From NCBI GenBank assembly GCA_905215345.1, contig CAJMPR010000003.1, positions 62,001-126,000 of the forward strand: DNA of 64,000 bases, read 5' to 3'. Position 1 is the first letter of the stretch. Each line of letters opens with the position of its first letter. This stretch comes from an uncultured bacterium. GTDB taxonomy: Bacteria; Bacteroidota; Bacteroidia; Bacteroidales; Bacteroidaceae. The translations under genes were made by a program, and so were the position numbers. Positions 44,811 through 52,530 of the stretch are shown here, one piece after another. Under the pieces are notes generated by a model. It was given only the letters and a program-made list of their open reading frames with translations, was not told the origin of the DNA and made no database searches.

Positions 44811-44818
44811 TAATTTTG
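44811..44818 (+). promoter_or_regulatory. -7 box of the integrase gene
   Basis: TAATTTTG lies 20 bp before the integrase ATG at 44839. The slightly longer GTAATTTTGA also resembles the IntDOT core GTAnnTTTGC except for the last base. Confidence 0.45.
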
Positions 44819-44838
44819 AAACCAAAAAAAGTAGAGTT

Positions 44839-46080
44839 ATGAAGAGTACATTCTCAACCATTTTTTACCTGAAGAGACAGACGGTAAAAGCGGACGGTAC
44901 GTCACCGATCATGGGACGTATCACCATTGATGGAACACAGACCCAGTTCAGTTGCAAGCTGACTGTTGATGCGAAAATTTGGGATGCCAAAACGGGACGT
45001 GCCACGGGGCGCAGCACGACGGCATTGGAGACCAACCGTATGTTGGATAAGATACGGGTAAAAATCAACGGTCATTATCAGGAGATAATGGATAGGGACA
45101 ATTATGTCACCGCCGAGAAAGTGAAGAATGCCTTTCTCGGGTTGGAACACCGCCAACACACACTTCTGAAAGTATTCGAGCGGTTCAACGAGGACTATGA
45201 GAAACTATATGCCGCCGGAATGAAATCAAAATCAAGCCTTAGCAAATACCAGACGGTTTATAAGCACCTCAAGGAGTTCATACTACAGCGTTATCGGGTG
45301 AGCGATATGGCGTTGAAAGAACTTACCCCGGCATTCATCACAGACTTTGATATGTTCCTGCGTGTGGATAAAGGCTGTTGCAACAATACAGTTTGGATCT
45401 ATACCTGCCCACTCCGGACAATGGTGTCCATCGCCATCAACAATGACTGGCTTACCCGTGACCCCTTCCGTGACTATGAGATACAGAAAGAGGATACCGA
45501 ACGTGGATTCCTTACACGAGAGGAAATCAGCCTGCTGATGAACGGCAACCTGAAAAATGCCAAACAGGAATTGGTACGCGACTTATTTGTATTCTGCTGT
45601 TTCACCGGACTCAGCTATACGGATATGCGTAATCTGAGAGAAGAGAACCTACGCACCTATTTTGACGACCACCTTTGGATATATATGCACCGTCAGAAAA
45701 CAGGCGTGCAGTCGAATATTCGTCTTCTGGATATTCCAATGAAAATAATAGAGAAGTATAAGGGTCTGGGAAAAGACGGCAAGATATTACCTGTCCCGGC
45801 ATATATGAATTGCCTGTACGGCATTAATGCCGTCGCCAAAAGATGCGGAATCAGCAAGCGGCTCACGTGGCACCTCGCCCGCCATACGATGGCGACGGAG
45901 ATATGCCTGACCAACAATGTACCTATTGAAACGGTAAGCTCAATCTTGGGTCATAAGAGCATCAAGACCACTCAAATCTATGCTAAGATAACCAAGGAGA
46001 AACTTAACAATGATATGGCGAAGCTGTCAGCACAGTTGGACAGCATAGAGGAATATACACGACTTGCGGTCAATATATAA
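44839..46080 (+). CDS. IntDOT-like tyrosine recombinase (integrase)
   Basis: 413 residues with an N-terminal arm-binding domain (about 1-100, YLKRQTVKADGTSPIMGRI), a SAM-like core-binding domain (about 105-210) and the catalytic domain. Visible catalytic residues are Arg285, Lys287, His345, Arg348, His372 and Tyr381. The usual Arg I position is Ser259 (TGLSYTDMRNL), the same substitution known for IntDOT of CTnDOT. The ATG at 44839 is chosen because the promoter box lies just upstream and a longer in-frame ORF from 44776 would start before it. It defines the element end. Confidence 0.93.
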   Translation: MKSTFSTIFYLKRQTVKADGTSPIMGRITIDGTQTQFSCKLTVDAKIWDAKTGRATGRSTTALETNRMLDKIRVKINGHYQEIMDRDNYVTAEKVKNAFLGLEHRQHTLLKVFERFNEDYEKLYAAGMKSKSSLSKYQTVYKHLKEFILQRYRVSDMALKELTPAFITDFDMFLRVDKGCCNNTVWIYTCPLRTMVSIAINNDWLTRDPFRDYEIQKEDTERGFLTREEISLLMNGNLKNAKQELVRDLFVFCCFTGLSYTDMRNLREENLRTYFDDHLWIYMHRQKTGVQSNIRLLDIPMKIIEKYKGLGKDGKILPVPAYMNCLYGINAVAKRCGISKRLTWHLARHTMATEICLTNNVPIETVSSILGHKSIKTTQIYAKITKEKLNNDMAKLSAQLDSIEEYTRLAVNI

Positions 46081-46091
46081 CGGTTGAGACT

Positions 46092-46448
46092 ATGGAAAGA
46101 GGAAATATAACAATCAACAGAAATGGTATCAGCATAACGGGTAATGTGCGTATGGCTGATTATGAGATTGCCGAACTGTTTGGCGTAACCTTGTCGGCTG
46201 TGAATAGCAACATAAAGCTAATTTACAAAATAGGAGCCATACAGAAAGACGAAACTTATCAATATATCCGATTGGAAAATGGCAACCGTGCCGATACCTA
46301 TAATATGGAAGTGATAATCGCCTTGGCGTTCCTACTCAAGAGTCTTCCCGCAAAAGCCTTTCGGGAGTGGATTATAAGAAAGGCGGTCAAACCGGTACAG
46401 CCTTACACCCATATCATACTGGGAATAAAAGATAGTACCCAAAATTAA
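46092..46448 (+). CDS. RhuM-like HTH protein next to the integrase
   Basis: 118 residues, 11 bp after the integrase stop. An HTH-like segment (MADYEIAELFGVTLSAVNSNIKLI, quoted in parts: EIAELFGV and AVNSNIK) is followed by YNMEVIIALAFLLKSLPAKAFREWI, which is like the N-terminal domain of virulence RhuM proteins. Such genes often follow integrases in Bacteroides conjugative elements; the function is unknown. It ends at a strong bidirectional terminator. Confidence 0.72.
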   Translation: MERGNITINRNGISITGNVRMADYEIAELFGVTLSAVNSNIKLIYKIGAIQKDETYQYIRLENGNRADTYNMEVIIALAFLLKSLPAKAFREWIIRKAVKPVQPYTHIILGIKDSTQN

Positions 46449-46451
46449 ACA

Positions 46452-46483
46452 GCGAAGTGGCAGCCGATTGGTTGCCACTTCGC
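46452..46483. terminator. Bidirectional terminator between the integrase operon and the reverse HTH operon
   Basis: GCGAAGTGGCA (46452-46462) and TGCCACTTCGC (46473-46483) are perfectly complementary; pairing can extend inward by three more pairs with one wobble. Confidence 0.8.
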
Positions 46484-46487
46484 CGTT

Positions 46488-46790
46488 TCAGCGTATAGCC
46501 TTCTTATATCCCTCCTCCAGCATCTTCTCGATGTCCGTCTCTCGGTACAGGACTTTTCCACCGAACAGAATAAACGGTAATTTCCGGTCATTGCGGTATT
46601 CCTGCAAAGTCCGGCGGTGGACTTTAAGCCGCTCGGATACCTCTTTGTCGGTCATATACCTCTCTCCGTTGAGTGGAGGACGGTAGCTTTGGGATAACTC
46701 CCTCACCTTTCTCGCTCCATTTTTCAGGGCATTCATTGCCGATGCGATACGCTCATCATCGGCCGTGATAACATTGTCATTGTCATTCAT
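46488..46790 (-). CDS. Excisionase-family HTH protein
   Basis: About 100 residues with a C-terminal winged-helix of the MerR/excisionase kind (YMTDKEVSERLKVHRRTLQEYR, parts: TDKEVSERLKVH and RTLQEYR; then VLYRETDIEKML). The start at 46790 (MNDNDN) is chosen because the 12-mer CCACTAAAATCC then falls in the leader 9 bp before the ATG, as it does 8 bp before the DUF1896 gene. A longer frame from 46820 is possible. Second gene of a reverse pair; probably a regulator or directionality factor. Confidence 0.8.
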   Translation of the reverse strand: MNDNDNVITADDERIASAMNALKNGARKVRELSQSYRPPLNGERYMTDKEVSERLKVHRRTLQEYRNDRKLPFILFGGKVLYRETDIEKMLEEGYKKAIR

Positions 46791-46799
46791 TCTCATTAT

Positions 46800-46811
46800 G
46801 GATTTTAGTGG
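46800..46811 (-). promoter_or_regulatory. CCACTAAAATCC motif, copy 1
   Basis: GGATTTTAGTGG on the plus strand; in the leader of the reverse HTH gene. On the minus strand it is part of a 16-bp identity (CAACCACTAAAATCCA) with copy 2. Confidence 0.6.
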
Positions 46812-46824
46812 TTGGCTCATTATA

Positions 46825-47127
46825 TTATGGCGTGCCGTCCTCGTCTGTGCGGAACAGGCTGATTGTAGGCAACAGCCTCTCCACCTCCTGCGGCTTGTAA
46901 TAGAACTTACGGTTGATTTGCGAGTATCCTATCAGACGGTTGTCCCGAAGCTTCTGCAAAGTGCGGATACTGATTTTTAACTGCCTGCATACCTCTTCCC
47001 CGTCCAGCCAATTACTCATTGCTTTCTCATTGCATCTGTGATGCAGTGCGTTTACTTTCTCTGTCAGCGTATTCACACCTGACAACAACGCATCAAACGT
47101 CTTTTTCTCAATAATTACGATTTCCAT
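46825..47127 (-). CDS. HTH protein of the excisionase/MerR type
   Basis: 100 residues. An N-terminal helical segment (LLSGVNTLTEKVNALHHR) is followed by a winged HTH (WLDGEEVCRQLKISIRTLQKLRDN, then FYYKPQEVERLL). It is the first gene of the reverse pair. The same HTH layout occurs in three neighbouring genes, so these four are paralogous regulators. A TACTTTTG promoter box lies at 47151-47158. Confidence 0.85.
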   Translation of the reverse strand: MEIVIIEKKTFDALLSGVNTLTEKVNALHHRCNEKAMSNWLDGEEVCRQLKISIRTLQKLRDNRLIGYSQINRKFYYKPQEVERLLPTISLFRTDEDGTP

Positions 47128-47150
47128 GCCTGAATATTTTTAGTCTGTCG

Positions 47151-47158
47151 CAAAAGTA
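47151..47158 (-). promoter_or_regulatory. -7 box of the reverse HTH pair
   Basis: CAAAAGTA on the plus strand reads TACTTTTG on the minus strand, 24 bp before the ATG. Confidence 0.55.
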
Positions 47159-47251
47159 ATCTAACCGATTCGTAAAACAACCGTTTCCCACTCATTGGCG
47201 GTCAATGGCTGTCCGTTGGCTTTATTTGGCGGTTCGCCTCATCTTTTTTTC

Positions 47252-47283
47252 ATGGAAATCTTCCATAGGTGGCATACCCACCT
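47252..47283. promoter_or_regulatory. Two adjacent 6-bp hairpins between divergent HTH operons
   Basis: ATGGAA/TTCCAT (47252-47257, 47261-47266) is immediately followed by AGGTGG/CCACCT (47267-47272, 47278-47283). They sit upstream of the excision operon and could be operators for the HTH proteins. Confidence 0.45.
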
Positions 47284-47340
47284 GTGAGAACACCTCATTT
47301 TATTGCGTGAACTTTGCCGCATAATTTAAAGGACGACGGT

Positions 47341-47682
47341 ATGGAGATTATCACGATGGACAGTGCAGCCTATAAGGAGCTGCTTGCCAAGATTGACAGG
47401 ATTGAGCATCATATAATGGACGGCAAGACTGAACTGGACAATAATAGAAGGAATGTTTGGATGAGCAGCCGGGAGGTCATTGCCCTGCTCGGTATAAGCC
47501 CACGTTCCCTGCAACGGTTGCGGGAGAAGGGAATAATAAAGCACGCCATGTTCGGAGGGGCTTGCCGCTATCACATCTCGGATGTGGAGCGGTTCATAAA
47601 GGATAGCATTGTAAATGCCGAAGCCGACTCGCTGGAAGAGTTCAGACATGATTATCTGCTAAAGACGGGAGGTAAACGATGA
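47341..47682 (+). CDS. Xis2c-like HTH protein, first gene of the excision operon
   Basis: 113 residues. N-terminal coiled part, then a winged HTH (WMSSREVIALLGISPRSLQRLREKG) and a CRYHISDVERFI wing. Position upstream of a second HTH gene, an orf3-like gene and topoisomerase III matches the xis2c-xis2d-orf3-exc operon of CTnDOT. The ATG at 47341 is used; a TTG 27 bp upstream overlaps a -7-like GAACTTTG (47309-47316) and is less likely. Its stop overlaps the next start by 4 bp. Confidence 0.82.
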   Translation: MEIITMDSAAYKELLAKIDRIEHHIMDGKTELDNNRRNVWMSSREVIALLGISPRSLQRLREKGIIKHAMFGGACRYHISDVERFIKDSIVNAEADSLEEFRHDYLLKTGGKR

Positions 47683-48005
47683 GTGTCGATGCGGAGCTGT
47701 TCATGCACTGGATGCAGAGGATAATGGAGCGTTTTGACCGTAACGAGCAGCTGATATGTGCGCTTACCGGCAAGGAGCTGAAAGAGGTACATCATCTTGA
47801 CGGCGAGCGTTTGCTTGACAATCAGGACTTGTACCAGATGCTCCACAGCAGTGAGAGGTCGTTGCAGCGTTACCGGACTGACGGCTTGCTGAAGTTCAGT
47901 AAGATAAGGGGCAAAATCTATTACAGGGAGTCAGACGTGGCTGATTTTGTGAAGTGCCACTTCTCTGAATCCGAGTTGAGAAAGCGGCAGGAGAAAGACG
48001 GGTAA
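47679..48005 (+). CDS. Xis2d-like HTH protein, second gene of the excision operon
   Basis: 108 residues, coupled to the previous gene by an ATGA overlap. The winged HTH is at about 50-100 (LLDNQDLYQMLHSSERSLQRYR, wing GKIYYRESDVADFV). By position it corresponds to CTnDOT Xis2d, a DNA-bending recombination directionality factor. Sequence similarity to Xis2d itself could not be checked. Confidence 0.8.
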   Translation: MSVDAELFMHWMQRIMERFDRNEQLICALTGKELKEVHHLDGERLLDNQDLYQMLHSSERSLQRYRTDGLLKFSKIRGKIYYRESDVADFVKCHFSESELRKRQEKDG

Positions 48006-48128
48006 ACCGCCAACAACCGCCATCCGACCGCCAAGTACAGCCACAAGGTACTCCATCCATTGTGCCATAGATCAAAGCCGTTACATTCGCAGGCTACTAA
48101 TAGTTTTCACTAAAAAATAAGAAATGAA

Positions 48129-49637
48129 ATGGAACAGAAAAAGCAAGAGAAAGACGTCCTGATTGTCAGGGACGAGAAGACAGGCGAGATTGGTGTCGTT
48201 GCCGGATTGGGCAAGGACGGCAACCCCAAATTAAGTCCTCCGAAAGCGGAGAACAAAGGTGATTTCATGCTCTTCAACAAGCATGATGATATGCTGGAGA
48301 GTTTCTTCAAGAACTTCTATCGGCAGACCAAGGAGCCGCACCGTTTCGGCTTCTACCGTGTAGCCGCTGAGAATGTGGAGCACGTGATAGAAGTGTTCAA
48401 GGAGATGCTAAAAAATCCAGGAGCCAACAAGGAGATGCTCGCACCGCACAAAGTAGATACTGAAAAGTATCAGAAGGAGGTAAAGGAGGAGCAGGTGAAG
48501 CCCGAGCCTGAGGTTAAGCCTGATGAGCCTAAGGAGGCTCCACAACAAGAGAAGAAGAGTGAGGAGAAGCAGTCTTACAAACCTATTGACGAGACACGCA
48601 TCGACTGGAATAAGATGAAAGAGAATTACGGCATTGACCGTGATGCGTTGGAGGCTTCGGGTGATTTGAAAAAGATGCTCAACTATGGAAAATCCTCATT
48701 GATAACCGTAACTCCGAATTTCGGAGGTGAGCGTTTTGAGATAGAGGCTCGCCTCTCATTCAAGGAGATGCCCGACGGCAGTGTCGGCATAGTACCTCAC
48801 CCGATGCGTAAAGAGCCGAAACTCGAAGAGGAGTTCAAAGGACACACATTCACCGATGAGGATAAGGCTGCTTTGAGAAAAACAGGAAACATGGGTCGTG
48901 TGGTGGATCTGGTGGACAAGAGTACGGGGGAAATCATCCCTTCTTATATAAGCATAGACAGGCAGACCAACAATATTGAGTCAATTGCAGTGAAGGATGT
49001 ATTCATACCAAAGAAGATTGGCAATACTCCTATCTCAAAGCAGGAATCGGAAGAGATGCGTGCGGGACGAGGTGTAAGAAAGCAGATAGAACTTGCCAAC
49101 GGTAAGAAATTCACCACCACGTTGCAAGTGAACGCCGACTATCGGGGTGTTGAGTTCGTTCCACGCACCTTCCAGACACGACAAAACAATCAGCAAAAGG
49201 AGAAGCAAGCCAACAAAAATAATCCGTCAGAAAGTGAACACAAGCCAAAGGTCTATAACCACAGATGGACGGACGAGAACGGCAATATCCGAGCTCCTAA
49301 GACATTGGGAGGTGTGGAACTCTCTCCCGACCAGCAGAAAGAGTTTACCGCAGGCAAAGCCATCTTGGTAAAAGACATGATGCGTGACGGCAAGGGAGAA
49401 CCCTATACAGCATACGTCAAGTACAATCACGAGGCAGGCAAGCCGAAGTATTACCGCAACAATCCTGACGTATCGCAAAAACAAGAGGTAACACCAACGG
49501 CAGAGCACCGCACGCAGGTAGCCGTAAACAGTCAGGGCAAGACCAACGAGGCTACCAAGCACGTCAAGGAGCCACTGAAGCAAGGTCAAGAGCAGCCTAA
49601 GGAGTCCCAAAAGAAGAATAAAGGAATGAAAATATAG
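48129..49637 (+). CDS. DUF4099/DUF3945 domain protein (orf3 position)
   Basis: 502 residues, very charged (Lys/Glu/Gln-rich), no signal peptide. N-terminal conserved part (about 1-115, GDFMLFNKHDDMLESFFKNFYRQ in part), an acidic-proline linker (about 118-155), a DUF4099-like block starting RIDWNKMKENYGID, and repeated DUF3945-like motifs (GHTFTDEDKAALRKTGNMG, and later GVELSPDQQKEFTAGKAI). Such proteins are common next to topoisomerase III in Bacteroides elements. Function unknown; it takes the orf3 place in the excision operon. Confidence 0.83.
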   Translation: MEQKKQEKDVLIVRDEKTGEIGVVAGLGKDGNPKLSPPKAENKGDFMLFNKHDDMLESFFKNFYRQTKEPHRFGFYRVAAENVEHVIEVFKEMLKNPGANKEMLAPHKVDTEKYQKEVKEEQVKPEPEVKPDEPKEAPQQEKKSEEKQSYKPIDETRIDWNKMKENYGIDRDALEASGDLKKMLNYGKSSLITVTPNFGGERFEIEARLSFKEMPDGSVGIVPHPMRKEPKLEEEFKGHTFTDEDKAALRKTGNMGRVVDLVDKSTGEIIPSYISIDRQTNNIESIAVKDVFIPKKIGNTPISKQESEEMRAGRGVRKQIELANGKKFTTTLQVNADYRGVEFVPRTFQTRQNNQQKEKQANKNNPSESEHKPKVYNHRWTDENGNIRAPKTLGGVELSPDQQKEFTAGKAILVKDMMRDGKGEPYTAYVKYNHEAGKPKYYRNNPDVSQKQEVTPTAEHRTQVAVNSQGKTNEATKHVKEPLKQGQEQPKESQKKNKGMKI

Positions 49638-49642
49638 AATCT

Positions 49643-49834
49643 ATGAATGCAGCCGTAATAATATCCGTGGTATTGCTTGTATCCATAGCCTTTCTTTTAA
49701 CAATCCTGTTATGCCTGATAGTCAGGCGACAAAAAGCGGAGGTCAAGATAGATGTAATGAGCAAGGAATATGAGATACTGCTTTACCAATGGGTAGAAGA
49801 GCAGACCAAAAAAACAACCACTAAAATCCAATAA
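49643..49834 (+). CDS. 63-residue membrane protein
   Basis: One N-terminal membrane helix (about 4-27, MNAAVIISVVLLVSIAFLL in part) followed by a basic and then acidic cytosolic tail. It starts 5 bp after the DUF4099 gene and ends 16 bp before topB, so it belongs to the same operon. No family recognised. The 12-mer CCACTAAAATCC overlaps its last codons. Confidence 0.7.
   Translation: MNAAVIISVVLLVSIAFLLTILLCLIVRRQKAEVKIDVMSKEYEILLYQWVEEQTKKTTTKIQ
49818..49829 (+). promoter_or_regulatory. CCACTAAAATCC motif, copy 2
   Basis: Lies 21 bp before the topB ATG, at the end of the 63-residue ORF. Confidence 0.55.
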
Positions 49835-49850
49835 ATAGAAATCAAACAGA

Positions 49851-51947
49851 ATGAGAACAATCATTGCAGAGAAACCGAGCGTGGCGAGAGAAATCGCACG
49901 TATCGTCGGGGCGAACAAGAGAGAGGAAGGTTACCTGTCGGGTAACGGTTATAATGTAACGTGGGCTTTCGGGCATTTAGTGATACCTGCACTGCCCGAT
50001 GGATATGGCATCAAGGGTTTCCACCGTGACAACCTGCCTATCATCCCTCCTGTGTTCACCCTTGTACCACGTCAGGAAAAGACCGCCAAGGGATATAAAG
50101 CAGACAGTGGCGTTGTGGCACAGATAAAGATTATCGCAAGGCTGTTCAAGGAGAGCGAGCGCATCATCGTCGCCACAGATGCAGGACGTGAGGGAGAACT
50201 AATCTTCCGCTATCTGTATGAGTATATCGGATGTGCCACACCATTTGACCGTCTTTGGATCTCAAGCCTTACCGATAAGGCTATCCGTGAGGGGTTGGAA
50301 AGGTTGGAGAACGGCAATAAATACGACAACCTCTACTATGCCGCCAAGGCAAGAAGCGAGGCGGATTGGCTTGTGGGTATCAATGCCACGCAAGCAATCA
50401 CCGTTGCGGCAGGACGAGGCACGTACTCCTTGGGACGAGTGCAGACACCTACATTAGCAATGGTCTGTGAGCGTTTCTTGGAGAACCAACGCTTTGTGTC
50501 TGAACCTGTATTCCAGCTCCATCTGGCAACAGACGGAACTAATCAGGACGAGGTGATAAAACTTGCATCCACCGAGAAATGGAAAGAGAAACAGACTGCC
50601 GAAGCTATTTACCGGAAGGTAAAGGAGTGTGAGACGTTCACAATAGAGAACATCGACTGCAAAGAAACAGTACAGGATACTCCATTGCTTTATGACTTGA
50701 CCACCCTACAAAAGGAAGCCAATACCAAATACGGATTCTCGGCGGAGCAAACGCTTTCCATTGCCCAGAAACTCTATGAGGCAAAACTTATCACCTATCC
50801 ACGTACAGGAAGCCGACATATCTCGGAAGATGTGTTTGCGGAAGTTCCTGCTCTGCTGCTTACATTGAAACACGCCCCTAAATGGTGTCGTTATGTAGCC
50901 TCTATGGGTGAGCTTACACGCCGAAGCGTGGACGATGCAAAGATTACAGACCACCACGCCCTGTTGATTACAGGTGTGCAGGCAAATAATCTTAGTGGTG
51001 ATGATAAGATTATCTACGATATGATAACAGGTCGTATGCTCGAAGCCTTTTCGCAGAAGAGCGTGAAAGATGTTACCACCGTCAAAGCAAGTTGCTGCGA
51101 TGTGGAGTTCTCAATCAAAGGAGCCGTCATCAAACAAATTGGTTGGCGAGGTGTGTATCTTGATGCCGAGGAGAACGAGGAGGTAATGTTGCCTAAGTGG
51201 AACGAAGGTGATCTTCTTCCTCTTAGAGGCTGTTCCCTCTCTGAGGGCAAGACCAAACCGAGACCTCTGCATACGGAGGCTACATTGCTCTCGGCAATGC
51301 AGAGCTGCGGTAAGGAGATTGAGGACGAGCAGTTGAGCCGGTCACTAAAGGAGTGCGGCATCGGTACTCCAGCCACACGTGCCGCCATCATCGAGACACT
51401 CTTCAAGCGTGAGTATATGATGCGCCAGAACAAGAAGCTCGTTCCGACCGAAAAGGGGCTTGCCATCTACTCGGTAGTCAAGCAGATGCGTATCGCCGAT
51501 GTTACGATGACAGGCGAATGGGAAACGGCACTTGCCAAAATAGAATGCGGTGAGATGAATGCAGAGACGTTCCGTAAAGGTATTGAGGTATATACCTCGC
51601 AGATTACGACGGAACTCCTGACATGCGATAAACTCTTTACCCACAAACAAAGCGGACATCAATGCCCCAAGTGTGGCAAGGGTGATATGCAGTTCTACGG
51701 AAAGGTGGTCAAATGTTCCAATCCTGACTGTGCGCTGCCTATCTTCAAGCAGACAGCAGGCAAGACACTATCGGATTCAGATATCGTGTCGTTGCTGACC
51801 AAAGGACAGACCGATGTAATCAAGGGCTTCAACAGCAAACAGGGCAAGTCATTCAGTGCCGCCGTTGCTTTCGATGCCGAGTTCAATACCGTGTTTGTAT
51901 TTCCTGAAACTAAAAATAGCTGTAAGCCCAAGCGAAAAAAGAAATAA
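49851..51947 (+). CDS. topB: DNA topoisomerase III (Exc-like)
   Basis: Type IA topoisomerase, 698 residues. TOPRIM motifs IAEKPSVAREIA and ATDAGREGELIFR; catalytic Tyr in KLITYPRTGSRHI (about residue 315); a C-terminal zinc-ribbon with CPKCGKGDMQFY and VKCSNPDC (about 603-622). Exc of CTnDOT is such a topoisomerase and is encoded at this place in the excision operon; it is element-borne, not the chromosomal TopB. Confidence 0.93.
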   Translation: MRTIIAEKPSVAREIARIVGANKREEGYLSGNGYNVTWAFGHLVIPALPDGYGIKGFHRDNLPIIPPVFTLVPRQEKTAKGYKADSGVVAQIKIIARLFKESERIIVATDAGREGELIFRYLYEYIGCATPFDRLWISSLTDKAIREGLERLENGNKYDNLYYAAKARSEADWLVGINATQAITVAAGRGTYSLGRVQTPTLAMVCERFLENQRFVSEPVFQLHLATDGTNQDEVIKLASTEKWKEKQTAEAIYRKVKECETFTIENIDCKETVQDTPLLYDLTTLQKEANTKYGFSAEQTLSIAQKLYEAKLITYPRTGSRHISEDVFAEVPALLLTLKHAPKWCRYVASMGELTRRSVDDAKITDHHALLITGVQANNLSGDDKIIYDMITGRMLEAFSQKSVKDVTTVKASCCDVEFSIKGAVIKQIGWRGVYLDAEENEEVMLPKWNEGDLLPLRGCSLSEGKTKPRPLHTEATLLSAMQSCGKEIEDEQLSRSLKECGIGTPATRAAIIETLFKREYMMRQNKKLVPTEKGLAIYSVVKQMRIADVTMTGEWETALAKIECGEMNAETFRKGIEVYTSQITTELLTCDKLFTHKQSGHQCPKCGKGDMQFYGKVVKCSNPDCALPIFKQTAGKTLSDSDIVSLLTKGQTDVIKGFNSKQGKSFSAAVAFDAEFNTVFVFPETKNSCKPKRKKK

Positions 51948-52001
51948 TGCGTATCTTTACCACTGAAATCGCAGTCATAAATGGTCATTCTGTTTTACTG
52001 T

Positions 52002-52013
52002 GGATTTTAGTGG
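52002..52013 (-). promoter_or_regulatory. CCACTAAAATCC motif, copy 3 (inverted)
   Basis: GGATTTTAGTGG on the plus strand; together with copy 4 it forms a 13-bp perfect inverted repeat (arms 52001-52013 and 52070-52082). Confidence 0.6.
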
Positions 52014-52069
52014 TGGCACTCGGCGGGGACGCTGGGTGCCTTTTGCATCTATACTATCCAATTAACAAT

Positions 52070-52081
52070 CCACTAAAATCC
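52070..52081 (+). promoter_or_regulatory. CCACTAAAATCC motif, copy 4
   Basis: Lies 8 bp before the DUF1896 ATG and faces copy 3 across a 56-bp spacer. Confidence 0.6.
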
Positions 52082-52089
52082 AAAGTAAT

Positions 52090-52530
52090 ATGAACAATGA
52101 AAATCAGAATACCGAGCTGTCCTACTATGGACTATACCTGTTAAAATATCTTCAAGAGAACCACCCTGATAAAGTAACCGACTCTGCTTTCATCCAAGAG
52201 CGTGCCGACCAAGCGGCTGCGGTGTTCGAGCAGGCACGATTGGAGGATTACTCGCCAGATGGCGCACAGGAGCTGGCTATGGCTACACTCCTTGAGGGAC
52301 TACACTTCTCACCATACAATACCCTTGTCGAAATACTATGGAATGAGTTTGAGGACGAGGTAGAGCCAAGCAACGCTCCGGCTCTTGCCTTCAAACTCTT
52401 ATCCACCTTTGCGGATATTATCTCCGGCTATACCATTTCCGACGACTTCGCCCAATCGCCGGAATATGATATGTTCTACACTGAGCTTACGGGAGCCACA
52501 GTAACCAACTTCGAGCAGAATGGCATTTAA
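52090..52530 (+). CDS. DUF1896 domain protein
   Basis: 146 residues, acidic, helical, no signal peptide. The pattern LSYYGLYLLKYLQENHPD and AMATLLEGLHFSPYNTLVEILWNEF is typical of DUF1896 proteins, which are almost always found in Bacteroides conjugative elements just before the large methylase/helicase gene. Its end overlaps that gene by 11 bp. Function unknown. Confidence 0.88.
   Translation: MNNENQNTELSYYGLYLLKYLQENHPDKVTDSAFIQERADQAAAVFEQARLEDYSPDGAQELAMATLLEGLHFSPYNTLVEILWNEFEDEVEPSNAPALAFKLLSTFADIISGYTISDDFAQSPEYDMFYTELTGATVTNFEQNGI

Larger units (their letters stand above)
44449..44838. other. Host/element junction region and integrase leader (390 bp)
   Basis: No tRNA and no credible gene is seen. 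It contains the reverse promoter of the phosphodiesterase gene at its left end and the integrase promoter box at its right end. Between them lies a cluster of GTAAC/GTTAC words (44602-44693). The left end of the element must lie between about 44477 and 44838, but the exact attachment site cannot be fixed from one sequence. Confidence 0.7.

Noticed and set aside
44810..44819. GTAATTTTGA as the attachment core of the element
   Set aside because: It differs from GTAnnTTTGC at the last base and lies only 20 bp before the integrase ATG, leaving no room for arm sites. It is better explained as the integrase promoter box.
44449..44838. tRNA gene as integration target
   Set aside because: No cloverleaf or CCA-like end could be found; CTnDOT-type elements do not need a tRNA.
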